Origin: Treponemataceae bacterium
GTDB lineage: Bacteria; Spirochaetota; Spirochaetia; Treponematales; Treponemataceae
Direction of reading: 5' to 3'
Assembly (NCBI GenBank): GCA_024680915.1
Contig: JAILBN010000075.1
Span: forward strand, 1 to 54,688
Length of the DNA: 54,688 nt
Within the stretch, counting starts at the first letter, position 1; the number at the start of each line of letters is the position of its first letter. Both the position numbers and the translations under genes were made by a program. Below the pieces are notes generated by a model. The model was not told the origin of the DNA and did no database searches. It saw only the letters and a list, made by a program, of their open reading frames with translations. Below, piece by piece: positions 44,143 through 51,847 of this stretch.

Positions 44143-45387
44143 ATGAGTATTACAGAAACTCCACGAAGCGAAAGACTCCATATCGGGATATTCGGAAGCC
44201 GCAATGCGGGAAAATCATCACTTATAAACGCACTGACAGGGCAGAATGTGTCACTTGTCTCTGATGTTGCAGGAACTACCACAGACCCGGTATACAAAGC
44301 CATGGAGCTTCACGGCTTTGGCCCCGTTGTTTTTATTGACACTCCAGGCCTTGACGACACAGGGGAGCTGGGAGAGCTTCGGGTAAAAAAGACCTTGGAA
44401 GCCCTTGAAAAAACTGATGTCGCCCTTTTTGTCCTGGAGCCCTCAGCGATTTCTGCCAAAAAGGAAGGTTCCCCTTCAGCAGGGAAGCTAACCGATGAAT
44501 GGCTTTCTCGTATTAAGGCGAAAAAAATCCCGATAATTCTGGTGGTCAACAAAATTGACCAAGACAAAAAGTCCCTGGATTTTGCAGAGCCAGCCCCGGT
44601 AGATGCCAACGCTGCCGCTTTGAATGGTATGGATCTGCTTCCTGTCAGTGCTAAAACAGGCACTAACATCGATAAGCTCAGGGAGCTTATAATAAAGTCT
44701 GCCCCAGAGTCCTTCATGGAGACCACCATCACAGGAAATCTTGTTCAGGAAGGAGACCTGGTGCTTCTGGTCATGCCCCAGGATATACAGGCTCCAAAAG
44801 GCAGGCTTATTCTTCCTCAGGTTCAGACCATAAGGGAGCTGCTGGACAAAAAATGCCCTGTCATGAGCTGTACCGCTGACACCATGGACATAACCCTTAA
44901 GTGCCTATCCAAGCCTCCTGCCTTGATAATAACCGACTCCCAGGCCTTTAAGACCGTATACCCAAAGGTTCCTGAAGGCAGCCGACTCACATCTTTCTCA
45001 ATCCTTTTCGCGGCCTATAAGGGTGACATAAACGCTTTTATGGCAGGAGCAGAAGCCTTCGCGAAGCTGAAGGACGGAGACAGAATCCTTGTGGCAGAAG
45101 CCTGTACCCATCCACCTACGGAGGAGGATATCGGCCGGGAGAAGATTCCAAACCTGATAAGAAAAAAAATCGGGGAAAAGATCCTCTTCGATTTTGTTAG
45201 AGGTTCTGATTTCCCCGAAGATTTATCGCCCTATAAGCTTATAATCCACTGCGGAGCCTGCATGTTCAACAGACGCCATGTGATGAGCCGTATTGCAAAG
45301 GCCTCATCCCAGAATGTACCTATATGCAATTATGGTGTCACTCTTGCATACCTTACAGGCATCCTGGATAAGGTGGTCCATCCATAA
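44143..45387 (+). CDS. hydF: [FeFe]-hydrogenase maturation GTPase HydF
   Basis: The scaffold on which the H-cluster di-iron subunit is assembled and delivered to HydA. The 414-residue protein has an N-terminal GTPase domain with P-loop GSRNAGKSS (18-26), DTPGLDD, NKID and SAKT motifs, a dimerisation region, and a C-terminal iron-sulfur domain with C321-x-H323 and H369-C370-x-x-C373, matching the CxH...HCxxC pattern. GAGGTG precedes the ATG; a 60-base gap separates it from hydE. It ends the operon at a strong hairpin. Confidence 0.94.
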   Translation: MSITETPRSERLHIGIFGSRNAGKSSLINALTGQNVSLVSDVAGTTTDPVYKAMELHGFGPVVFIDTPGLDDTGELGELRVKKTLEALEKTDVALFVLEPSAISAKKEGSPSAGKLTDEWLSRIKAKKIPIILVVNKIDQDKKSLDFAEPAPVDANAAALNGMDLLPVSAKTGTNIDKLRELIIKSAPESFMETTITGNLVQEGDLVLLVMPQDIQAPKGRLILPQVQTIRELLDKKCPVMSCTADTMDITLKCLSKPPALIITDSQAFKTVYPKVPEGSRLTSFSILFAAYKGDINAFMAGAEAFAKLKDGDRILVAEACTHPPTEEDIGREKIPNLIRKKIGEKILFDFVRGSDFPEDLSPYKLIIHCGACMFNRRHVMSRIAKASSQNVPICNYGVTLAYLTGILDKVVHP

Positions 45388-45421
45388 GGTTAAAGGGGGG
45401 TGCTTGCCCCTCCCTTTAACC
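45388..45421. terminator. Long hairpin after hydF
   Basis: GGTTAAAGGG (45388-45397) pairs perfectly with CCCTTTAACC (45412-45421), and inner G and C runs extend the stem. It starts right after the stop codon. Neither side has a good U-tract; it may still stop or stabilise both convergent transcripts. Confidence 0.55.
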
Positions 45422-45470
45422 TGGCAAGAGTGCCGAAAAGCAGTTCCGACACAAGGGATGAGGGTATTTT

Positions 45471-47438
45471 TTACCGTCTACCCCAGTCACCACGGCCGCC
45501 CCTGTTGCCATCGGGCATTTGACCTTGTGGAATCTGTCCGTCAGGAGCCTGGCCTCCAAAGCTGCCGTTAGGCATCTGTCCGTCAGGAGCCTGACCGCCG
45601 AAGTTACCATTCTGGTTACCTTGCCAACCATTACCACCGAAGCCGCCTCGACCTCCGCCGAAATCACCACGTCCACCGCCTTGACCGAAGCCTGTCGCAG
45701 TTCCGCTGCTGGTCACATTTGACTCAAGCTTTATCTCTTCTGATGAAGAACCAATGGTGATTGTATAGCTCTCGCCAAGCTTGAGCTCTGGTGAAGTGAA
45801 GAGCAAGGCAGAGCAGGCCTGGGGTACTTCATAGGAGCCAAGAACATTTCCACTCTTGTCAGAGAAGGTTACTGTGGAACCTTTTGCCACTGACTTATAG
45901 TACATGATTACATTACTCTTGCTTTCTGAGGATGGGGCCGTGGTATTTGAGCCACCGCAGCCGAAGACTGTTCCACCGTTGAAAATAAGGGGATACATAT
46001 CGCAGTCAAAGGCTGTCTCAGGGTCTCCGCTTCCTATGGCATAGATCTCACCACCGTTCACTACGAAAGATCCGTTTGAATCCAAGGCATCATTTTCAGA
46101 GCTGATAACATCAATCACACCACCATTTATGGTCAATGAAATAGCGGCATTTATGGCATCATCAGGACAGCGGAGCTTTATATTACCTCCGTTTATGGTA
46201 AGGTCTGACTTTGACTCGATTCCCTCTGGACTGCAGTTCACCTTAGTACCGTCATCAAGATAATATTCATATGGCTTTCCTGTGGTGGTTATCTCAATGT
46301 TTCCACCGTTAATAGTAACATAAGGGTTCGGATCATCAGCATAGCTTTCAGTGGTGGCATCATCCTCTGCTTCGAAGCTGGCACTTATACCCTTGCTGAC
46401 GGTTTCTATAGTTATATTACCACCATTTATGACTATGAAACCTTCGCCAGGATTTTCCTCGCTTTCCTCGCCGTCAACCTTAATACCCTTGCTCTCTTCG
46501 TCAGTCTCAGAGCCAGTTCCACGAATATTAAGATCTCCGGCATCCATGATGAAACCATTTACACAGCGGACAGCATCCCGGGCTGTGATAGAAACGGAAA
46601 CATCCCCACCGGTGATACGGATATAATCATCGCTGTAGATTCCGTGCTTGTAGCCGCCGTTGACCACGATACTGCCATAATCTGAGTCCCCGTCATCATC
46701 GGCTATGACAAGGGCGCCCTTCACGTAGACCGCGCCTTTCTTTGTATTGGCACTTCTTTCTGCACTGTCTGTAAGGATATTTTTTGTTCCTTCAGCAGCT
46801 ACGATAAAAGCCCTTTTCTTTGATGCCAGGTATAAAGCAGGACCATCCTTCGCAGTAATAGAGGCACCATCAAGAATAATAGCATAGCCCTTTTCCGTAG
46901 AATCCACGGTAAAGGTTCCCTCAAGCTTTCCTGAAAGCTGGATGAAAAGCTGCTCTTCAAGAGTTGATTTCACTGTCATACCATTATCGGTCTTCTCTAA
47001 AGTCACGGACGAAGCATCGGCAGCGCCTGTATAGCTTACACTGCCGGAGTTCAGGTCGATTGTCACGCCGGACTTGAAGCTACCGCTGTCATAAATATCC
47101 TCAGGACTATTGATTATGTCACGGGAGGATTTATTCCCGGCGGCATTATTCACAGGAAGCTCCCGGCTCATACCGGGGAAGCCGCCCCCCATATTTCCAC
47201 CCTTTCCCCAGTTGCCATTTTCAGGTGAGAAGCCCTGCATATCTGCTGGCATTTCTCCCTCTGGAGGGGTAAAGCCATCTGGTGGCGTGAATCCATCTGG
47301 TGGTGTAAAATTATTCTGCTGGAAATTTCCTTCACTAGTCTGAGAAGATGATGTTACATCCTGTCTTCCGCCTGCGAATCCATTAAAGATCATAAAGACC
47401 ATCAAGATACAAGAAATTATAAAAGTTCTTCTCTTCAT
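45471..47438 (-). CDS. Exported beta-helix carbohydrate-binding protein (Cthe_2159-like)
   Basis: A 655-residue secreted protein. The signal peptide ends near FAGGRQD. A Pro-rich segment with FTPPDG repeats (near 44-60) leads to a long beta-helix (about 130-560) built of repeated INGGNI/VNGGEI turns, which resembles the carbohydrate-binding domain of the Cthe_2159 type, known to bind polygalacturonate and cellulose. The C-terminal 80 residues are Gly/Gln/Asn/Asp-rich with repeated FGGQAPDGQ units and end in basic GGRGDWGRR. No catalytic site is visible. GAGGT precedes the ATG. A role in attaching to plant cell-wall pectin fits a gut Treponema but is inference. Confidence 0.78.
   Translation of the reverse strand: MKRRTFIISCILMVFMIFNGFAGGRQDVTSSSQTSEGNFQQNNFTPPDGFTPPDGFTPPEGEMPADMQGFSPENGNWGKGGNMGGGFPGMSRELPVNNAAGNKSSRDIINSPEDIYDSGSFKSGVTIDLNSGSVSYTGAADASSVTLEKTDNGMTVKSTLEEQLFIQLSGKLEGTFTVDSTEKGYAIILDGASITAKDGPALYLASKKRAFIVAAEGTKNILTDSAERSANTKKGAVYVKGALVIADDDGDSDYGSIVVNGGYKHGIYSDDYIRITGGDVSVSITARDAVRCVNGFIMDAGDLNIRGTGSETDEESKGIKVDGEESEENPGEGFIVINGGNITIETVSKGISASFEAEDDATTESYADDPNPYVTINGGNIEITTTGKPYEYYLDDGTKVNCSPEGIESKSDLTINGGNIKLRCPDDAINAAISLTINGGVIDVISSENDALDSNGSFVVNGGEIYAIGSGDPETAFDCDMYPLIFNGGTVFGCGGSNTTAPSSESKSNVIMYYKSVAKGSTVTFSDKSGNVLGSYEVPQACSALLFTSPELKLGESYTITIGSSSEEIKLESNVTSSGTATGFGQGGGRGDFGGGRGGFGGNGWQGNQNGNFGGQAPDGQMPNGSFGGQAPDGQIPQGQMPDGNRGGRGDWGRR
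45532..45593 (-). repeat. Direct repeat coding the Gly-rich tail of the carbohydrate-binding protein
   Basis: Two identical 20-base copies (45532-45551 and 45574-45593) with a 42-base period, i.e. 14 residues, lie within the GGQAPDGQ tail. A similar short repeat near 47264-47310 codes the FTPPDG units. Such tracts can change copy number by slippage. Confidence 0.75.
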
Positions 47439-47534
47439 ACTAAAACCTCGTTATCATAAAGCCGGGATAAAAGCTCCTTCAAAGGCAATCCGGCTCAGTA
47501 TTCTTCCATGTAGCCTCTTTTTGGGAGGTTACCC

Positions 47535-47562
47535 ATATTATCCCTTTCCCAGGGATTTTCAA
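47535..47562 (-). promoter_or_regulatory. Promoter of the carbohydrate-binding protein with a palindrome in the spacer
   Basis: TTGAAA (47562-47557), a 16-base spacer and TAATAT (47540-47535). The spacer contains ATCCCT and AGGGAT as an inverted repeat with a 5-base loop (47540-47556), touching the -10, so a repressor or activator could bind there. The leader of about 90 bases has a further weak hairpin (AGCCGG...CCGGCT). Confidence 0.6.
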
Positions 47563-47702
47563 GCTTGATGGTTATAAAATAAAATAAAAAGCTTAAAAGT
47601 ACCTTAAAAAGTAAAAAAAAGACACATATAGAAGGGATGTATACACAGGAAATACTTACAGAACTACTAACCTTTTGGATTTGCAGAATTTTGAAGATAT
47701 TC

Positions 47703-48103
47703 TTACCATAGCAATTGCAGTCCGTTTTCTTCATATTGACGGAATTTTCCATCCTTGCTGATAAGCACAAGGTTGTTACGGATTGCCTGCTGAACAAGCA
47801 TTCTGTCAAAAGGGTCGCTATGATTGCTTTTTAAGGGAATTCGTGTGATGCTGACGTAATCATATATTTCAGGTGTTAAGATTGTAAAATCGAATTCTTC
47901 TGCAATATGAGGAAGGTGGAGAATATTTATTCCTTTTAAATCAAGTTTTTTTAACTGGTGTTTTATTGCAATCTCCCAGAAAGTAATTGAACTGATGTAA
48001 ATAGTATTATCTTCATCTTCAAGGATTGCTAGTGTTTTCCCGGTGATTTGCTTAGTGTTGAAAAGCGCCCATAAAAAACATGAGTATCAATTAGGTATTT
48101 CAA
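47703..48103 (-). pseudogene. PIN-domain (VapC-type) toxin gene broken by a one-base frameshift
   Basis: Read from the TTG at 48103, the frame gives LKYLIDTHVF and then shifts: a run of six T (minus strand, 48078-48073) would need seven to continue as LWALFNTKQ. After the shift the frame is open for 121 codons to a stop at 47703 with PIN-family landmarks: an acidic residue in DTH, SSITFWEIAIKHQLKK and HSDPFDRMLVQQA. Intact it would be about 133 residues. The start overlaps the antitoxin stop (TTGA), the usual toxin-antitoxin layout. It could be a true loss-of-toxin mutation, slippage-controlled expression or a sequencing error. Confidence 0.8.
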
Positions 48104-48369
48104 TTGAAAACTCCCATCAAATCATCCATATCCGAAAAAACAGTTTCTGGTGTAAGACGAAAGGATTCATCTTCCCAATAAGTTGCTATACCTTCATATA
48201 GACCAAGAGGTCTCTTCTTTCGTTTCGGTTTTTCTTTAATCTGAGTAAGACAAGCCACAGGCTTTTTTGCGCGTCCATAGAGAATATGAATTTCATCCCC
48301 TTTTAAGACCTGTTCTAAAACTGTAGAAAAATGTGCTTTAAAATCAGCAACTGTCATTATCCGTTTCAT
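48100..48369 (-). CDS. Phd/YefM-type antitoxin
   Basis: An 89-residue antitoxin: an N-terminal Phd-like DNA-binding fold (MTVADFKAHFSTVLEQVLKG, HILYGRAKKPVACL) followed by a basic linker KPKRKKRPLGLYEG and an acidic C-terminal toxin-binding tail. It should repress its own promoter and neutralise the PIN toxin. Start is uncertain between the ATG at 48369 and one at 48357; no clear Shine-Dalgarno exists, and a TTGACA at 48396-48391 is placed for transcription beginning at about the first ATG. Confidence 0.78.
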   Translation of the reverse strand: MKRIMTVADFKAHFSTVLEQVLKGDEIHILYGRAKKPVACLTQIKEKPKRKKRPLGLYEGIATYWEDESFRLTPETVFSDMDDLMGVFN

Positions 48370-48414
48370 AAATTAAGGGTAAATCCAAGTTGTCAAGTTC
48401 ACAGATAAATAGAC

Positions 48415-48458
48415 AAGGGGATATCCAAGCGGAAATAATTTCGGATGAATATCCCCTT
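48415..48458. terminator. Hairpin after clpB
   Basis: AAGGGGATAT (48415-48424) pairs perfectly with ATATCCCCTT (48449-48458). It begins 11 bases after the clpB stop on the minus strand. No strong U-tract, so terminator strength is uncertain. Confidence 0.45.
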
Positions 48459-48468
48459 TCTAATAAAA

Positions 48469-51138
48469 TCAGCTGAAGCTCAGAGAGTTACCGTCCGCGC
48501 CTTTATCAACACTTATAGTCGCTCCTTCGGAGAAATGACCGGCAAGAATCTCCTTGGCCAGAGGATTCTCCAGATACATCTGAACCGCACGCTTTATTGG
48601 TCTTGCTCCGAAAAGAGGGTCGTAACCCACTTCAGCCAAGAAGTCCACGGCCTCATCTGTGTAAGAAAGGGAAAGCTTTTTATCCTCCAATCTCTTGGCA
48701 ACCCTTTCCAGCTGGTTACGCACGATGGAAGCGATGCAGCTTCTATCCAGCCTGCTGAAGGTTATGATCTCATCTATACGGTTGAGGAATTCAGGACGGA
48801 ACTGGGCCTTGAGCATAGCATCAATCTGAGGTTTAGCCTGGGCCAGCTTCTCATTGGTATCTGCCTGCAAGATCAGATCAGATCCCAGGTTACTGGTCAT
48901 TATGATGATAGTGTTCTTGAAATCCACCACACGGCCCTGACCGTCAGTAAGCCTTCCGTCGTCAAGGACTTGCAGCAGGACATTGAAGACATCCGGATGG
49001 GCTTTCTCTATCTCATCGAAAAGAACTACGCTGTAAGGACGACGGCGAACAGCCTCCGTAAGCTGACCACCCTCATCATAGCCCACATATCCCGGAGGAG
49101 CACCAATAAGGCGGGAAACACTGTATTTCTCCATATACTCGCTCATATCGATACGGGTAAGGCTTTTCTCATCGTTGAAAAGGAAATCAGCAAGAGTTTT
49201 GGCAAGCTCAGTCTTACCTACTCCCGTAGGTCCGATAAAGAGGAAGCTACCCAAGGGCTTGTTCTCGTCGGAAAGACCTGCCCTGTTACGTCTGATTGCA
49301 TCAGAAACCACGGAGACAGCCTGATCCTGCCCTATAACCCGTTTATGAAGCACGCTCTCAAGCTCAAGATACTTCTGTTTCTCGCCGGCCATCATCTTAT
49401 TAAGAGGGATGCCAGTCCAGGAAGAAACGATACGGGCTATATCCTCCTCAGAAACCTCCTGACGGAGAAGATGCTCTGCCTCCTTTTGGCTTAAGGCCTT
49501 GTCTCCATTACTTGCGGCAAGCTGACCTCCCCCATTTTCGCCACTTTCTATTGCGGCTGTCACGGCATCAGAGCTGGCAACAGTCTCCGATTCAGTCTCC
49601 TTGAGCTGTCTCTCTATCTGGGGAATAAGGGAATAACGTATCTCGGACACCTTCTCGTAGTTGCCCTCACGCTGATACTTCTCCTCGTCATTATGAAGCT
49701 TCTCCAACTCCTCTTTAAGCTTACGGCTGCCGTCAATCCGTCTTTTCTCGTTCTGCCACTGAAGTCTCATGGCATCCCGCTTTTCTGTAAGCTCATTAAG
49801 TTCTGCCAAAAGCTTCCCAAGTCTTTCCTTGGATGCCTTGTCAGTCTCCTTTGACAGAGCCTGCTTCTCAATATTGAGCTGTAAGATACGGCGCTCCACC
49901 TGATCAAGCTCAGTGGGCTGGCTCTCAATCTCAATCTTAAGCCGGCTGGCCGCCTCATCCACCAGATCTATAGCCTTATCAGGCAGGAATCTGTTTGTGA
50001 TATAGCGGTTGGAAAGAACCGCAGCAGCCACCAGGGCATCATCACGGATACGGACCCCATGATGAACCTCATATTTTTCCTGGAGGCCACGGAGGATAGC
50101 GATGGTATCCTCCACAGAGGGCTCCGCACAGTAAACCTGCTGGAAACGACGCTCCAAAGCGGCGTCCTTTTCTATGTATTTTCTGTATTCGTCAAGAGTG
50201 GTTGCACCTATGGCACGAAGCTCACCACGGGCAAGAGCAGGCTTCAGAAGGTTTGATGCGTCCATTGAGCCCTCGGAGGCACCAGCCCCGACAAGGGTAT
50301 GAAGCTCATCTATAAAAAGGATTACATGACCTTCGCTTTTCTGAACTTCGTTTATCACAGCCTTAAGGCGTTCCTCGAACTCTCCCCGGAATTTCGCACC
50401 AGCCACCAGGGCTCCCAAATCAAGGGAAAGTAACCTTTTGTTTTTAAGGCTCTCCGGCACATCCCCGGCGACAATACGGCGGGCAAGGCCCTCGACTATA
50501 GCAGTCTTACCCACACCAGGCTCACCTATAAGGACAGGGTTGTTCTTGGTGCGGCGGGAAAGGACCTGCATCACACGGCGGATTTCCTCATCACGACCTA
50601 TAACCGGGTCTATTTTCTGCTGTCGGGCCAAGGCAGTAAGGTCACGGCAGTATTTGTCCAGTGAGCGCATGGTGCTCTCCGGATCCTGATTCGTAACCCT
50701 CTGGTTCCCGCGGACTTCCTTCAAGGCCTTCATTATGGCATTGCGGTTGATGCCAAACTTATTGAGCATGGCGGCAGTCCGGCCCTCGCTGTCAGCCATA
50801 GCAAGGAAAATATGCTCCACAGACAAATATTCGTCCTTGAAGGCATTCATTTCCTTCTCTGCCTTAGCCAGAATTTTCTGAAGCTCTCCGGAAAGAGTCA
50901 TCTGGGCGTTTCCGTGAACCACGGGGTATGTATCGAGTAACTTTTCTGTTTCTTCTTTCAGTTCGGAGACTTTGACTCCTATACGCTCCACAAGAGGAGA
51001 AACAATACCGTCTTCCTGCTGAAGAAAAGCCAGAAGAAGATGCTCTGTTCCAACTTCACTGTGATCTTTCTGCTGGGCTAAGGACGTTGAAGTTTGTAAG
51101 GCGTCCTGAACCTTAAGCGTCATTTGTTCGTAATTCAT
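48469..51138 (-). CDS. clpB: ATP-dependent disaggregase ClpB
   Basis: A hexameric AAA+ chaperone that, with DnaK, threads and rescues aggregated proteins. The 889-residue protein has an N-terminal Clp_N repeat domain (about 1-145), AAA-1 with GEPGVGKTA (near 202) and [10 protein letters not shown], the coiled-coil middle domain (about 400-560) that distinguishes ClpB from ClpA and ClpC, and AAA-2 with GPTGVGKTE and the sensor motifs. The linker near 535-555 holds a low-complexity Ser/Ala/Gly stretch not usual in ClpB. The ATG lies 6 bases after the -10. No CIRCE element is visible upstream. Confidence 0.96.
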   Translation of the reverse strand: MNYEQMTLKVQDALQTSTSLAQQKDHSEVGTEHLLLAFLQQEDGIVSPLVERIGVKVSELKEETEKLLDTYPVVHGNAQMTLSGELQKILAKAEKEMNAFKDEYLSVEHIFLAMADSEGRTAAMLNKFGINRNAIMKALKEVRGNQRVTNQDPESTMRSLDKYCRDLTALARQQKIDPVIGRDEEIRRVMQVLSRRTKNNPVLIGEPGVGKTAIVEGLARRIVAGDVPESLKNKRLLSLDLGALVAGAKFRGEFEERLKAVINEVQKSEGHVILFIDELHTLVGAGASEGSMDASNLLKPALARGELRAIGATTLDEYRKYIEKDAALERRFQQVYCAEPSVEDTIAILRGLQEKYEVHHGVRIRDDALVAAAVLSNRYITNRFLPDKAIDLVDEAASRLKIEIESQPTELDQVERRILQLNIEKQALSKETDKASKERLGKLLAELNELTEKRDAMRLQWQNEKRRIDGSRKLKEELEKLHNDEEKYQREGNYEKVSEIRYSLIPQIERQLKETESETVASSDAVTAAIESGENGGGQLAASNGDKALSQKEAEHLLRQEVSEEDIARIVSSWTGIPLNKMMAGEKQKYLELESVLHKRVIGQDQAVSVVSDAIRRNRAGLSDENKPLGSFLFIGPTGVGKTELAKTLADFLFNDEKSLTRIDMSEYMEKYSVSRLIGAPPGYVGYDEGGQLTEAVRRRPYSVVLFDEIEKAHPDVFNVLLQVLDDGRLTDGQGRVVDFKNTIIIMTSNLGSDLILQADTNEKLAQAKPQIDAMLKAQFRPEFLNRIDEIITFSRLDRSCIASIVRNQLERVAKRLEDKKLSLSYTDEAVDFLAEVGYDPLFGARPIKRAVQMYLENPLAKEILAGHFSEGATISVDKGADGNSLSFS

Positions 51139-51144
51139 ACTCTC

Positions 51145-51173
51145 AAAATAATAATAACAGGAGGAAAATTCAA
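51145..51173 (-). promoter_or_regulatory. Promoter of clpB (leaderless)
   Basis: TTGAAT (51173-51168), a 17-base spacer and TATTTT (51150-51145), then 6 bases to the ATG at 51138. A GAGAG directly abuts the ATG and is too close to serve as a normal ribosome site. The type of sigma factor cannot be told; it looks like the main one rather than a heat-shock sigma factor. Confidence 0.55.
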
Positions 51174-51302
51174 TTTTTTCTGATTTTTCTTGATATTCCG
51201 AGAAGTATTTGACTAGGAATCCAGAGGATTGGTAGGGAGCTTAATGGCCGAAGACCAGGCTGCAGCTAAGATTACCGTCCGGGAAGGGGGAGGTCACAAT
51301 AT

Positions 51303-51728
51303 TTATTCCCCGCCAGCCCCATTTGCTTCTAATTCCCGCTTTAAGTCTGCATAGAAACCAGGAAAACGCTTTTCCAATATCACAGGCCGTCCTGCTTCGT
51401 CCAAAAAGCAGTGGGAGCTTTTTCCCAGGAAAACCACATCGTCACCCACCTTGAACTCATAGTTGAAGATGAGCTTCAAAGCTGAAAGCTTTTCTATGGT
51501 GACATTAATCTTTATAAGATCCGGGAAAGTGGTGGATTTTTTGAAAACACCCTCCACAGACATAACAGGGCTGGCTATTCCGCTTTCCTCAAGCTTTATA
51601 AAGCTCCAGCCCAGCTGATCCAAGAAATCCACACGGGCCTCTTCCATAAAACGGATGTAATTTGAATGATGGGTTATTCCCATTTTATCTGTCTCATAAT
51701 AATTTACTTTGTGTTCGTAAGGTCTCAT
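51303..51728 (-). CDS. 4HBT-family acyl-CoA thioesterase (hot-dog fold)
   Basis: A 141-residue hot-dog thioesterase of the YbgC/FadM type. The family motif YYETDKMGITHHSNYIRFMEEAR lies near residues 9-31 and holds the catalytic aspartate and histidines. The frame extends to 51809, but family members begin like MRPYEHKVNYYETD, so I place the start at 51728. An extended -10 (TGC-TATATT, 51752-51744) lies 15 bases before that ATG. Substrate unknown. The 160 bases between it and clpB show no gene that I can recognise. Confidence 0.85.
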   Translation of the reverse strand: MRPYEHKVNYYETDKMGITHHSNYIRFMEEARVDFLDQLGWSFIKLEESGIASPVMSVEGVFKKSTTFPDLIKINVTIEKLSALKLIFNYEFKVGDDVVFLGKSSHCFLDEAGRPVILEKRFPGFYADLKRELEANGAGGE

Positions 51729-51792
51729 AAAAGCATTTTCGACAATATAGCAAATCATGTCAATCTGTTTCCCTATATTTTTCTTCATGTTC

Positions 51793-51821
51793 TTGCCCTT
51801 TGTTCCCAAGACTGTTAAAAT
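51793..51821 (+). promoter_or_regulatory. Promoter of the CPA2 antiporter gene
   Basis: TTGCCC at 51793-51798 and TAAAAT at 51816-51821 with a 17-base spacer. The expected start near 51828 leaves a leader of about 20 bases with an AGAGG ribosome site before the ATG at 51848. Confidence 0.65.
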
Positions 51822-51847
51822 GCTTGACGTAAAAGAGGCAAATAATA

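Noticed and set aside
45528-45700. Short direct repeats considered as a CRISPR array
   Set aside because: The repeats are in frame, code Gly-rich units and have similar, not unique, spacers. No cas gene is present. No CRISPR array was seen anywhere in the window.
47495-47809. A 104-residue minus-strand frame between the toxin and the carbohydrate-binding gene
   Set aside because: Its first part is the wrong frame of the PIN toxin and its last part translates the TTGAAA/TAATAT promoter region, so it is not a gene.
48445-49494. A 349-residue plus-strand frame opposite clpB
   Set aside because: Antisense shadow of ClpB with no recognisable domain.
51139-51302. Gap between clpB and the thioesterase gene
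   Set aside because: Besides the clpB promoter I see no coding frame with a ribosome site and no clear terminator.
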